This document shows, one piece after another, positions 41,382-49,954 of a stretch of 64,000 nt of DNA. The notes under the pieces were generated by a model. The model worked only from the letters and a program-made list of their open reading frames with translations, had not been told where the DNA came from and searched no databases. A program made the translations under genes and the position numbers. Where the stretch lies: NCBI GenBank assembly GCA_963731665.1, contig CAVSWP010000011.1, forward strand, positions 186,001 through 250,000. The letters run 5' to 3'. Every line of letters starts with the position of its first letter. The stretch's first letter is position 1. The stretch comes from Chersky-840 sp035604715. GTDB taxonomy: Bacteria > Actinomycetota > Acidimicrobiia > Acidimicrobiales > UBA8190.

Positions 41382-42170
41382 TCAGGATGAGCCGGAGTCG
41401 GAGAACCCCAGTCGGCGGGCGTCGGCGCGCACCTGCTCCACGGCCTCGGGTGAGTCGGAGTTCTCGGTCACGATGGCCAGGAATCGTTGGGGGACGACCT
41501 CGATGAAGATGCCCTCGGCCTCGGCCGTGAGCAGGTCGCCGTGGAAGATGGCCCCGTAGGTCCGGACCTTGCGCCCCACCCGCTCCATGAATCGGGCCTC
41601 GAGGCGTAGCGGAGTCCGCAGAGGCGTGGGCTTGCGGTAGCGGATGGTGAGGGTCCCCGTCATGGCGGGGCTCCCGGCCATGATGTTCGCCGCCCCCAGC
41701 ATCTCGTCGAACACCATGGCGATCACGCCACCGTGGACACACGTCGGGGGGCCCTCGTACTGGTAGTCGAAGAACGCCGTCCCCCGCAGTTCGCCGTCGA
41801 CCGCCTCGACCACGACGGGGGGCGCCACCGGATTGGCGAATCCGATGACCGGGCTCGTCGGGAAGAAGTCCTGGGGGTGCCCGACGGGGTCGGGCTGGGC
41901 GCGCGGGCGACGGCCGGGACCGGCCACCCGCTGGAGGCGGTCGGCCACCTCTCTCAGATCGTCGGCGGCGGCCGTAATGTCGCCGTCGCTGATGGGCGCC
42001 CCCACCATGGCGCTCGTGATGCGTCGGATCTGGTCGGCCAGCTCGAAGCGGGCGTCCTCGGTCGCCTTGTGGACGGCCTCCGTACCGCCGCCGGCACTGG
42101 CGCTTGCACCGGCACCGGCGCTCAGCGAGATGCCGAAGTCCGAGACGCCGCCATGCTCGCCCTCGGGCAT
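41382..42170 (-). CDS. PaaI-type hot-dog thioesterase
   Basis: A 262-residue protein with a Gly/Ala/Ser-rich N-terminal region, a helical segment, and a C-terminal hot-dog fold of the PaaI/4HBT family ('CVHGGVIAMVFDEMLGAANIMAG', 'TLTIRYRKPTPLRTPLRLEARFMERVGRKVRTYGAIFHGD'). Predicted to hydrolyse acyl-CoA thioesters. The ATG at 42170 shares one base with the crotonase stop (TGATG), fixing the start and implying coupled expression. Confidence 0.8.
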   Translation of the reverse strand: MPEGEHGGVSDFGISLSAGAGASASAGGGTEAVHKATEDARFELADQIRRITSAMVGAPISDGDITAAADDLREVADRLQRVAGPGRRPRAQPDPVGHPQDFFPTSPVIGFANPVAPPVVVEAVDGELRGTAFFDYQYEGPPTCVHGGVIAMVFDEMLGAANIMAGSPAMTGTLTIRYRKPTPLRTPLRLEARFMERVGRKVRTYGAIFHGDLLTAEAEGIFIEVVPQRFLAIVTENSDSPEAVEQVRADARRLGFSDSGSS

Positions 42171-42970
42171 CAGCGACGCTTGTACTGAGGCGGGCGCTTC
42201 TCGGCGAACGCCCGTTGGCCTTCGGTGGCGTCCTCGGTGGCGAAGATGGGCCAACCGATCTCGAGCTCGATCTTGAGGGCCTCGACCTCGGGGATGCCCT
42301 CGGTCTCCCGCACCGAGCGCTTGATGGCCTCCACGGCCAAGGGGCCGTTGGCGCAGATGACCTCGGCGATGGCCAGTGCCTCCTCGAGCGCCTTGCCGTC
42401 GGGGACCACCCGACCGATCAACCCGATCTCCTTGGCCTCCGTCGCGCTCACCTCCCTGGCGGTGAGCAGGAGGTCCATGGCCACGGTGAAGGGGATCTGG
42501 CGACGCAACCGGACGGTGGAACCGCCCAGGGGGAACAGGCCCCGACGCGCTTCGAACACGCCGAACTTGGCGCTCTCGCCCGCCACCCGAATGTCGGTCG
42601 CCTGGAGGATCTCGGTCCCCCCCGCCACGGCCCAGCCCTCCACCGCCGCGATGAGTGGCTTTCGCAATTGATAGTGGCGCAGCAGCGCCTTCCAGTGCAG
42701 ATCGGGGTCGGCCTCCTGGCGAGGGCGGTACTGCTCGGCCTCAGGGGCGGCCATGGACTTGAGGTCCATCCCCGAGCAGAACGTCCCGCCCGCCCCGGTG
42801 AGCACGGCGCAGCGGATCTCGTCGTTGGAGTCGATCTCCTCCCAGGCGTCGACCATGCCCACGAGCATGGGCAGGCTGAGGGCGTTCTTGGCCTCGGGCC
42901 GGTTCATGGTGACCACCGCGGTGGCGCCGTGTCGCTCGAAGATCAGATTCTCGGTGCCGGGACTGGGCAT
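42170..42970 (-). CDS. Crotonase-family enoyl-CoA hydratase
   Basis: A 266-residue crotonase: 'FERHGATAVVTMNRPEAKNALS', oxyanion-hole 'GAGGTFCSGMDLKSM' and 'EGWAVAGGTEILQATDIRVAGESAKFGVFEARRGLFP'. It hydrates enoyl-CoAs in beta-oxidation. The ATG at 42970 follows AGGAGAGG. Located divergently from a second thioesterase; the shared intergenic region contains a degenerate KstR-like sequence at 43075-43088. Specific substrate not assignable. Confidence 0.87.
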   Translation of the reverse strand: MPSPGTENLIFERHGATAVVTMNRPEAKNALSLPMLVGMVDAWEEIDSNDEIRCAVLTGAGGTFCSGMDLKSMAAPEAEQYRPRQEADPDLHWKALLRHYQLRKPLIAAVEGWAVAGGTEILQATDIRVAGESAKFGVFEARRGLFPLGGSTVRLRRQIPFTVAMDLLLTAREVSATEAKEIGLIGRVVPDGKALEEALAIAEVICANGPLAVEAIKRSVRETEGIPEVEALKIELEIGWPIFATEDATEGQRAFAEKRPPQYKRR

Positions 42971-43191
42971 GACCTCTCCTTCACGTTTCCCCACGGCTCG
43001 TCCGCCGCCTCGGGCTGGAGGGGTGCCCGTCGATCTGGCTCCTCCCCCGCCGGCCACCGGGGCCGCCCCGACATTAGAACGGATTCCAGTTCCCCCGGCA
43101 GCCGGGAGCCCCGCCGTCGATGTCATGGTGCGCGAGGCCACCGGGTAGACAGTCTCCGACCGGCCGCCCCCACAGGCGGCAATCGCCTCGA

Positions 43192-43236
43192 GACAGCTGT
43201 CTCGACGACAGCTGTCTCGACGACAGCCTGTTCGAC
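43192..43236 (+). repeat. Three 15-bp operator-like tandem repeats
   Basis: GACAGCTGTCTCGAC occurs twice head to tail (43192-43206, 43207-43221), each containing the perfect palindrome GACAGCTGTC. A diverged third copy GACAGCCTGTTCGAC follows (43222-43236), ending 10 nt before the ribosome-binding site of the thioesterase at 43256. A related fragment GACAGTCTCCGAC lies at 43148-43160. The arrangement suggests cooperative binding of a dimeric repressor. Confidence 0.6.
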
Positions 43237-43255
43237 GATCAAGAAAGGAGAGATG

Positions 43256-43972
43256 GTGAGCGACGACATCCCGGGGAGCCCCCACCCCGCCATCGCCGGC
43301 CGTGAACGGCCGATGACGGACCTGGCCGACACCGTCCGCCGTCTGGTGGACCTGGTGGTGACCACCACCGCTCCCTCCGACGTCCTCGACGCCGTCGTCG
43401 GCCAGCTGCGAACGTCGGCCGATGTGCTGGCCGCCCACGTCCCGCCCCAGAACGTGGCGCGCTTCATCGACCCCCCCGAGAGCCTTCCCCCCGACGGCGC
43501 ACGCGCCTCGATGGGCGGGTCCATGCCCTATGACCCCGTGGTGGGCCGCTACAACCCGATCGCCCTCCCCGTGGCCATCTCGTTCGAGCCCCCGCTCGCC
43601 ATCGGCACCGCCGTGTTCACCACCCCCTACGAAGGCGGGCCCGGCTGGGTCCACGGGGCCGCCCTGGCCGGGACCTTCGACATCGTCCTCACCGCCGCCA
43701 ACCATCTGCACGGCGCGGCGGGCCCCACGGTGTGGCTGACCATCCGCTTCCGCCGCCCCACCCTGGTCGGGATCGAGGCCCGCTTCGAGGCCGAGGTGGT
43801 GTCCAACGATGGCCGTCGGGTCACCAGCCGGGGACGCCTCGTCCAGGACGGGGTGGTGTGCGTCGAGGCCGAAGGCGAGTTCGCCGTCCTCGACCCAGCG
43901 CGCATCCGCAAGGCCGCCGAGCGCGCCCGGCTCGCCCGGCGCGCCCCGCCGCCGGAGGCCAGCGGGACCTAG
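43256..43972 (+). CDS. PaaI-type hot-dog thioesterase
   Basis: A 238-residue protein paralogous in layout to the thioesterase at 41382: an N-terminal helical segment ('TDLADTVRRLVDLVVTTTAP') and a C-terminal hot-dog fold ('EGGPGWVHGAALAGTFDIVLTAANHL', 'WLTIRFRRPTLVGIEARFEAEVVSNDGRRVTSRGRLV'). Predicted acyl-CoA thioesterase. The GTG at 43256 has AGGAG 5 nt upstream; the ATG at 43253 would be too close to it. Its stop and that of the convergent propeller gene share a CTAG palindrome. Confidence 0.78.
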   Translation: MSDDIPGSPHPAIAGRERPMTDLADTVRRLVDLVVTTTAPSDVLDAVVGQLRTSADVLAAHVPPQNVARFIDPPESLPPDGARASMGGSMPYDPVVGRYNPIALPVAISFEPPLAIGTAVFTTPYEGGPGWVHGAALAGTFDIVLTAANHLHGAAGPTVWLTIRFRRPTLVGIEARFEAEVVSNDGRRVTSRGRLVQDGVVCVEAEGEFAVLDPARIRKAAERARLARRAPPPEASGT

Positions 43973-46254
43973 GGGAGCGGGGGGGCGGCGATGCCCACCA
44001 TGGGTGCCACCAAGCGGGTGCCTGCTTCGGAGCCTTCGAACGGGGCGTCACCGAAGGCGAAGATGCCGCCGTCGGTGGCCACCTCCCAGTAGCCCTGGCC
44101 GCTCGACGTCGGGCTCATGGCGACGACCGGGCGCACCAGCGGCCGCCCGCCCATGGACCCGAAGTACCCCGCGCCGCCGAAGGCGAAGATGCCGCCGTCG
44201 GCGGCGACGAGCCAGTACCCGCCGTCCGGCGCGCCGGCCATGGCCACCACCGGTGCCGCCAGGCGCTTGCCGCCCATGGACCCCGCGTAGCGGGCGTCGC
44301 CGAAGGCGAACACCCCCCCGTCCGAGGCCACCAGCCAGTACCCCCCGCCGTCACCGGTGGCCGCCATGCCCACCACCGGTGCCGCCAGGCGTTTCCCGCC
44401 CATGGACCCGTAGTACTTGGCCCCGCCGAAGGAGAACACCCCGCCGTCGGAGGCCACGGTCCAGTACCCGTCACCGTTGGGGGCAGCGGCCATGCCCACC
44501 ATGGGCTTGACCAGTGGCCTCCCACCCATGGACCCGAAGTACCCGGCATCACCGAAGGCGAACACCCCGCCGTCGGCGGCCGTCAGCCAGTAGCCCCCGC
44601 CGTCGGCGGTGTCGGTCACTCCCACCACCGGTGCCGCCAGGTGCCTGCCCCCCATGGACCCGGCGAAGCCCGCTCCCCCGAAGCTGAACACCCCGCCGTC
44701 CGAGGCCGTGGTCCAGTACCCCGGGCGCGGCGGTGGGGGCGGCGGCGCGGGTGGGAGCCCGCCGGGGCCCGTGAAGGCGTGCACCTGGTTCGAGGACGGC
44801 GCCAACAACAGCCCGTCGGCCACCGTGGGCGTGGGGAAGTCGTTGGACTCGGACCCGAGCGAGAAGCTCTGCACCATGTGCCCGGTGGTGGGGTCCAGCG
44901 CGTAGAGCGTGGAGCCCCCGATGGTCCACACGAACCCGCCGGCCACGATGGGAGGGCCCCCGGCACCGGTATTGGTGTGCCACAGCACGGTGGCGCTGGC
45001 CGGCGTGGCGGTGGACACGGCAACCAGCCCCGCTTCACAGGGCTCGTAGACCACCGCGCCCGACACCGCGGTGCCCCCGTCGACGTCTTCCGTGCAGAAC
45101 GAGCTCAGGGTCTGCAGCTGTCCCCCCACGCCGCCGAGATGCGACTGCGAGAGCAGGAAGCCCAGATGCGACTTGCCCGCCGCGAACACCAGCCCGTTGG
45201 CCGACACCAGGGCGGGCGACGTGGACATGTCGAGGTCACCGCCGTTGTCGCTGTACCACGTGCTGGGCGCGAAGACCTGGACCACGTGCAACGACGGCGA
45301 CAGCTCGATGACACCGTCGCTGTCGTCGTAGGCGTCACTGGAAGACGTGAAGGCGCTGTTGCCGGTGGTGAACCAGATGTTGCCCTGGCCGTCGACCTCG
45401 GGGGCGGCGCCGCCCATCCACACCGCGCCCTGACTGTCTCCGGCGGCCGAGGCCACCTCGAAGGACGCCTGGGCGCCCCCGCCCTCGGGAATGGAGGTGA
45501 CCCAGCCGTGGTAGTTGCCGCAGTCCCCGGAGTTGCCCCCGAAGCCGGCGATGACGTTGCCGTCGTCGAGCGCCAGCCCGGTCCTCTGGAGCTGGGCCAA
45601 CTGGTCCGATCCCGACAGCACGATGGCCTGGTGCAAGATGACCGCGCCGGTGTACAGGTCGACACCCACCAGGAAGTGCTGCGCACCGGCGCCGGCGGCC
45701 TCGTCGGTGACGGCGAAGACCTCGTCACGGGCGGGATCGATCACCGGCGTGCCGGTGATGCCGACCGTCGGGGAGATGTTGGTACAGGGAAGGTTCCCCG
45801 AGGGAACCGCCGTGCCCACATGGGTCGACCACAACACCGCGCCCGTGTTGGCCGCCAACTCGTAGATGGTGTCGTTCTCGGTGGCCACGATGACTCGGCC
45901 CGCCTCGACCAACGGCTCGCCGTAGACCTCTCCGTCGAGGGCGGTCGACGTCCACGCCGCTGCCGCCGGGCTGAGGTCGGTGTTGGTGGGATCGACACCA
46001 CTGCCGAGGCCGTCGTGGTGGTAGACGGGCCAGCTCGAGCCGAACACCGTGTGGGCCACGGGCGTCGCCGACGCCGACGGGGAGAGCGCCGCGCCGGAGA
46101 TGCCGGCGCCCACGGCGCCCACCACGAGCAGCGCCACACCCAGGCGCGTCGCGACGGGCGCGGTGCGCCTCCGGCCATGGTGGCGTGCGAGGGCCACGCG
46201 TCGAGAGCCCGTCCACCCCGGGCGCGGCGTCCGTCTCCGCTTCACCAGCCCCAT
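43969..46254 (-). CDS. Secreted PQQ-like propeller with six C-terminal 'DGGVFxFG' repeats
   Basis: A 761-residue exported protein. An Arg-rich N-terminus precedes a signal/anchor helix (about residues 36-60). Residues about 75-500 look like a PQQ/outer-membrane-protein-type beta-propeller ('AAWTSTALDGEVYGEPLVEAGRVIVATENDTIYEL'). After a Pro-rich linker, six 42-residue repeats follow, each of the form GYW..A.DGG.F.FG.A...GS.GG..L..P.V.M. The repeats are known from actinobacterial secreted proteins and probably form another propeller or stalk. Role unknown; likely cell-surface or extracellular binding. Confidence 0.8.
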   Translation of the reverse strand: MGLVKRRRTPRPGWTGSRRVALARHHGRRRTAPVATRLGVALLVVGAVGAGISGAALSPSASATPVAHTVFGSSWPVYHHDGLGSGVDPTNTDLSPAAAAWTSTALDGEVYGEPLVEAGRVIVATENDTIYELAANTGAVLWSTHVGTAVPSGNLPCTNISPTVGITGTPVIDPARDEVFAVTDEAAGAGAQHFLVGVDLYTGAVILHQAIVLSGSDQLAQLQRTGLALDDGNVIAGFGGNSGDCGNYHGWVTSIPEGGGAQASFEVASAAGDSQGAVWMGGAAPEVDGQGNIWFTTGNSAFTSSSDAYDDSDGVIELSPSLHVVQVFAPSTWYSDNGGDLDMSTSPALVSANGLVFAAGKSHLGFLLSQSHLGGVGGQLQTLSSFCTEDVDGGTAVSGAVVYEPCEAGLVAVSTATPASATVLWHTNTGAGGPPIVAGGFVWTIGGSTLYALDPTTGHMVQSFSLGSESNDFPTPTVADGLLLAPSSNQVHAFTGPGGLPPAPPPPPPRPGYWTTASDGGVFSFGGAGFAGSMGGRHLAAPVVGVTDTADGGGYWLTAADGGVFAFGDAGYFGSMGGRPLVKPMVGMAAAPNGDGYWTVASDGGVFSFGGAKYYGSMGGKRLAAPVVGMAATGDGGGYWLVASDGGVFAFGDARYAGSMGGKRLAAPVVAMAGAPDGGYWLVAADGGIFAFGGAGYFGSMGGRPLVRPVVAMSPTSSGQGYWEVATDGGIFAFGDAPFEGSEAGTRLVAPMVGIAAPPLP

Positions 46255-46302
46255 CGTGGCGCCTTCCTACACCCTGGGGGCACAACCGGGCGACAACTCG
46301 CG

Positions 46303-47462
46303 TCAGAGCCGTTCGATGATGGTCCCCGTGGCCAGCGCTCCCCCGCAGCACATCGACACCAACGCCAGGTTGGCGTCGCGCCGCTCGAGCTCGTGGAGGG
46401 CGGTCGTGATCAGCCGGCTGCCGGTCGAGCCCACCGGATGGCCGATGGCGATGGCCCCGCCGTTCACATTGACCTTGTCCCCGTCGACGCCGTGCACCTT
46501 CTGCCACGAGCACACCACCGAGGCGAAGGCTTCGTTGACCTCGAAGATGTCGATGTCATCGGTGGTCATCCCCGCCTTGGCGAGCACCTTCTCGGTGGCC
46601 GCGATGGGCCCGTCGAGGTGGTAGTAGGGATCCGACCCCACGAGCACCTGGGCCACGATTCGCGCCCGGGGCCGGAGCCCGGCGGCCTTGGCGCGGTCCT
46701 CGGACATCCACAGCACGGCGGCGGCGCCGTCGGAGATCTGTGAGGAGTTCCCTGCGGTGTGGATCCCATCGGGGAGCACGGCCTTGAGCCCGGCCAGACC
46801 CTCGGCGGTGGTGTCGCGCAGCCCCTGGTCGCGCTGGACGTGCTGGCGCTCGCCGGTCGGACCCTCGGGGCCCACCACGGGTGCGTCGAGCGCGAACACC
46901 TCTCGGTCGAACCGTCCCTCCGCCCACGCCCGGGCCGCCTTTTCCTGGGAGGCCAGCCCCAGCGCGTCGACGTCGGCGCGGGTGATTCCGTACTTCTGGG
47001 CGATGCGTTCCGCCGCCCCGAACTGATCGGGCATGTCCCACGGGAAGTCGGGGGGCGCGAGCTGCCGGGGCCGTTGAGGGCGTTGGCCCCCAGCCCCACC
47101 CGGCTCATGGCCTCGACCCCACAACCGATCCCGACCTCGATGGCGCCGGCGCCCACGAGGTTGGCCACGAAGTGGTTGGCCTGCTGGGCCGAGCCGCACT
47201 GGCAGTCGATGGTGGTGGCCGCCGTCTCGTAGGGAAGTCCCATGCTCAGCCAGGCGGTCCGGGTCACGTTGGAGGCCTGCTCGCCGGCCTGGGTGACGCA
47301 TCCCCCCACGATCTGCTCGACCTCCGAGGGCTCGATCCCGGCCCGCTTGACCAACTCCACCTGGGCCGTGGCCAACAGCTCGGCGGCGTGGAACCCCGAG
47401 AGCCAGCCGTTGCGCTTGCCGATGGGGGTCCGCACCGCTTCGACGATCACCGGTCGTGCCAT
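46303..47462 (-). CDS. fadA5: FadA5-like steroid 3-ketoacyl-CoA thiolase, apparent frameshift
   Basis: The first about 140 codons (from ATG 47462, after GGAGGTAGGG) read 'PVIVEAVRTPIGKRNGWLSG' with catalytic Cys in 'TIDCQCGSAQQ'. The rest is in another frame from about 47067 downwards ('DFPWDMPDQFGAAERIAQKYGITR', 'GHPVGSTGSRLITTALHELE', 'MCCGGAL'). Restoring one base at the G/C run near 47050-47070 gives 386 residues, the normal thiolase length. The sequence is strikingly like FadA5, which cleaves the cholesterol side chain. A perfect KstR-type palindrome lies 129 bp upstream. The indel may be an assembly error. Confidence 0.85.
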
Positions 47463-47590
47463 TGCCCTACCTCCGAGCGTCCGAAAGAAGTCCGAGAGAA
47501 GCCGGCCAGTTGCGCGCGTGGCCCACGGTGAGCGAGATTCCCCGCGTGGGGCCACCGGCCCCGGAGCAACCCCGCTCCCGGGGGCGAGTA

Positions 47591-47604
47591 TAGAACCTGT
47601 TCTA
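47591..47604. promoter_or_regulatory. KstR-type operator
   Basis: TAGAACCTGTTCTA is a perfect 14-bp palindrome matching the published KstR consensus TnnAACnnGTTnnA. It lies between the FadA5-like thiolase (minus) and the GH4 gene (plus). KstR is the TetR-family repressor of cholesterol catabolism, and fadA5 is a KstR target in mycobacteria, so the thiolase is the likely regulated gene. Confidence 0.72.
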
Positions 47605-47653
47605 CGGAAGGTGCCCGGCGCCGGGCCGTGGGTCTGGGTGGGAGGATGAGGAC

Positions 47654-49000
47654 ATGCAGGTCACCATCATCGGCGGCGGCAGCTACCAGTGGGCCCCCAA
47701 GCTGATCACCGATCTCCTCGCCCTGCCCTCGATGTCGGGCATGCACCTGGTCCTCGAAGACATCGATCCCGCTCCTCTCGAGAAGATGGAGTCCATCGCC
47801 CGCATCGCCAACGACAAGCTGGGCGCCAAGTCGACGGTGTCGACCACCACCGACCAGCGTCGTGCCCTCGAAGGTGCGGACTTCGTCGTGGTCACCATCT
47901 CCACCGGCGGGTTCACGTCCATGGCCGTGGACATCGACGTACCCGCCCGTCACGGCATCTCCCAGTCGGTGGGCGACACCGTGGGCCCCGGTGGCATCAG
48001 CCGGGCGCTGCGCAACATCCCCGTGCTGGCCGGCGTGGGCCGCGACATGCAGGACCAGTGCCCCGACGCCTGGCTCCTCAACATCACCAATCCCATGACC
48101 ACGCTCACCCGCACCGTGTGTCGCGAGACCCGGGTCAAGACCGTCGGCCTGTGCCACGAGGTCGGGGGCTTCTGCATGGACCTGGCCATCGCCTTCGGCA
48201 AGCCCCACACCGCCGTGCGGCCCGTCATCACCGGCATCAACCACTTCCCCGTCATCACCGAGGTCGACGTCGACGGCGCCGACGGGTTCGCACTGCTGGC
48301 GGAACTGGTCGACGAGCTCGGCGGCCTCGAGTCGCTCGCCCCCGCACCCGGACAACAAGAAGCGGAGCCCTTCTCCCAGCTGGACTTCGCCCGGCGTCAT
48401 CTGCTCAAGCTCACCCTCCTCGACCGGTGGGGCGCCCTGTTGGGCGCCAACGACCGCCACCTGGCCGAGTTCATGCCCGGGGTGCTGACCCCGGAGTCGG
48501 GATGGGGGGCCACCTGGGGCATCGAGCTGACTCCCATGGCCCGGCGCGAACAGCACCAGGCTGAATTCGTGGCCGAGGTCGACGCCGTCCTGGCGGGCAA
48601 GGAGGAGCTGGCCACCTGGGACTCGGGCGAGCTCGTGGCCCCGGTCATCGACTCGCTGGTCACCGGCACCCATCGCGAGCTCCCCTTGAACCGACCCAAC
48701 ACGGGCCAGTGCCCCGACCTCCCCCCCGATGTGGTGGTGGAGTCGATGTGCGTCGTCGACGGCGACGGAATCCGGGGCCGGGACACGGCGCGGGCCCCGG
48801 TGGCCTTCGCCGAGCTGTTGCGGCGGCACGCCGCGGTCCAGGAGATGACCGTCGAGGCCGCCCTCACCGGTGACCGCGCCCTGGTCCACGAGGCCTTCGC
48901 CCTCGACCCCCTGGCGGGGCGCGGTGACCTGCGCGACACCGAGGCCATGGTGGAAGAGCTGTTGGCGGGCACGGCGAAATGGCTTCCCCAGTTCAACTGA
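47654..49000 (+). CDS. Glycoside hydrolase family 4 enzyme
   Basis: A 448-residue NAD- and metal-dependent GH4 glycosidase. Seen: N-terminal 'VTIIGGGSYQWAPKLITDLL' Rossmann motif, 'LEDIDP', 'NITNPMTTLT', 'GLCHEVGG' (metal-binding Cys and a His) and 'GINHFPVI' (His). GH4 enzymes oxidise C3 of the sugar, eliminate the glycosidic bond and reduce again; substrates include alpha-glucosides, phosphoglucosides and galacturonides. Which applies here is not readable. First gene of a five-gene operon that also encodes a reductase, an aldolase, a sugar kinase and a LarA-like protein. Confidence 0.9.
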   Translation: MQVTIIGGGSYQWAPKLITDLLALPSMSGMHLVLEDIDPAPLEKMESIARIANDKLGAKSTVSTTTDQRRALEGADFVVVTISTGGFTSMAVDIDVPARHGISQSVGDTVGPGGISRALRNIPVLAGVGRDMQDQCPDAWLLNITNPMTTLTRTVCRETRVKTVGLCHEVGGFCMDLAIAFGKPHTAVRPVITGINHFPVITEVDVDGADGFALLAELVDELGGLESLAPAPGQQEAEPFSQLDFARRHLLKLTLLDRWGALLGANDRHLAEFMPGVLTPESGWGATWGIELTPMARREQHQAEFVAEVDAVLAGKEELATWDSGELVAPVIDSLVTGTHRELPLNRPNTGQCPDLPPDVVVESMCVVDGDGIRGRDTARAPVAFAELLRRHAAVQEMTVEAALTGDRALVHEAFALDPLAGRGDLRDTEAMVEELLAGTAKWLPQFN

Positions 49001-49066
49001 GCGCGCCCGTGCCGCTGACAACACTGTTTCTCTCACAACTGTGCCGCTAACCAGAGGGAGGTCGTC

Positions 49067-49954
49067 GTGAAGCTGGGTTTCGTCGGCCTCGGGGCCATGG
49101 GCCTCCCCATGACGCGCAACCTCGTGGCCGCCGGCCACCAGGTGATGGTGACGTCGCGCAGCCGGCCGCCCGTGGACGAGGCGCTGTCCTTCGGTGCCCT
49201 CGACGGGGACACCGTCGCCGACGTGGCCGGGTTCAGCGAAGTCCTCATCCTCTGTGTCCCCAACTCCCCCGATGTGGTCCAGGTCATCGACACCGCGGTG
49301 CCCGCCCTCGGGCCCGGGACGATCGTCGTGGACTGCTCGACCATCGACCCCGACGTCGAGCGGGCCCAGCACGACCGGGTAACGGCCACCGGCGCCCGCT
49401 ACCTCGACGCGCCGGTGTCGGGGGGCACGGTGGGCGCCAAGAAGGGCACGCTCACGCTGATGGTCGGTGGCGACGCCGCCACGTTGGACGACGCCCGCCC
49501 GGCCCTCGACCCCATGGCGGGGTTGATCGTCCACGTCGGGGGGCCCGGGATGGGCCAGGTGGTCAAGCTGTGCAACAACCTCATCTACGCCGCCCAGATG
49601 CTGTCGACGGCGGAGGCCACGGCGTTGGCGCTGCGCTCGGGCGTCGACATGGCCAAGCTGCTGGAGGTGCTCCTGCACTCGACGGGAGACTGCACCGCGG
49701 TGCGCACCCGGCTGCCCGTGCCCGGAGTGATCGCCGACAGCCCCGCCTCCAACGGGTGGCAGCCGGGCTTCATGACCGACCTCATGGCCAAGGACCTCGA
49801 CCTCGCCCTCGCCTACGGGGGGCGCGCCGGGGTGCCCATGCCCGCCACGGCCACCGCCCGCCAGGCGCTCACGGCGGCCTCCACGGCGGGGTTCGGTCGG
49901 GAGGACTTCTCGGCCCTGGCCAAGGTGGTGCTCCGGCTGGCCGGCGTGCAGTGA
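49067..49954 (+). CDS. 3-hydroxyisobutyrate dehydrogenase-family reductase
   Basis: A 295-residue beta-hydroxyacid dehydrogenase: 'GFVGLGAMGLPMTRNLVAAGH' (NAD(P) motif), 'DAPVSGGTVGAKKGTLTLMVGG' (substrate signature) and catalytic Lys in 'GQVVKLCNNL'. Members include tartronate-semialdehyde reductase and HIBADH. GTG start after GAGGGAGG. The 4-nt overlap with the aldolase gene places it in the carbohydrate operon, which favours a sugar-acid or semialdehyde substrate. Confidence 0.88.
   Translation: MKLGFVGLGAMGLPMTRNLVAAGHQVMVTSRSRPPVDEALSFGALDGDTVADVAGFSEVLILCVPNSPDVVQVIDTAVPALGPGTIVVDCSTIDPDVERAQHDRVTATGARYLDAPVSGGTVGAKKGTLTLMVGGDAATLDDARPALDPMAGLIVHVGGPGMGQVVKLCNNLIYAAQMLSTAEATALALRSGVDMAKLLEVLLHSTGDCTAVRTRLPVPGVIADSPASNGWQPGFMTDLMAKDLDLALAYGGRAGVPMPATATARQALTAASTAGFGREDFSALAKVVLRLAGVQ

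Noticed and set aside
38972..41506. An 844-codon plus-strand frame across the kinase gene
   Set aside because: It is a shadow frame opposite clear PAS, HisKA and HATPase motifs.
43985..44725. 126-bp repeats considered as a CRISPR or mobile repeat array
   Set aside because: They are in-frame protein repeats of a secreted propeller.
43732..46743. A 1003-codon open frame on the plus strand
   Set aside because: It is antisense to the repeat propeller, whose own frame has clear repeats and an export signal; the plus frame is low-complexity.
47447..49678. A 743-codon open frame on the minus strand
   Set aside because: It is antisense to the GH4 and HIBADH genes and lacks domains.
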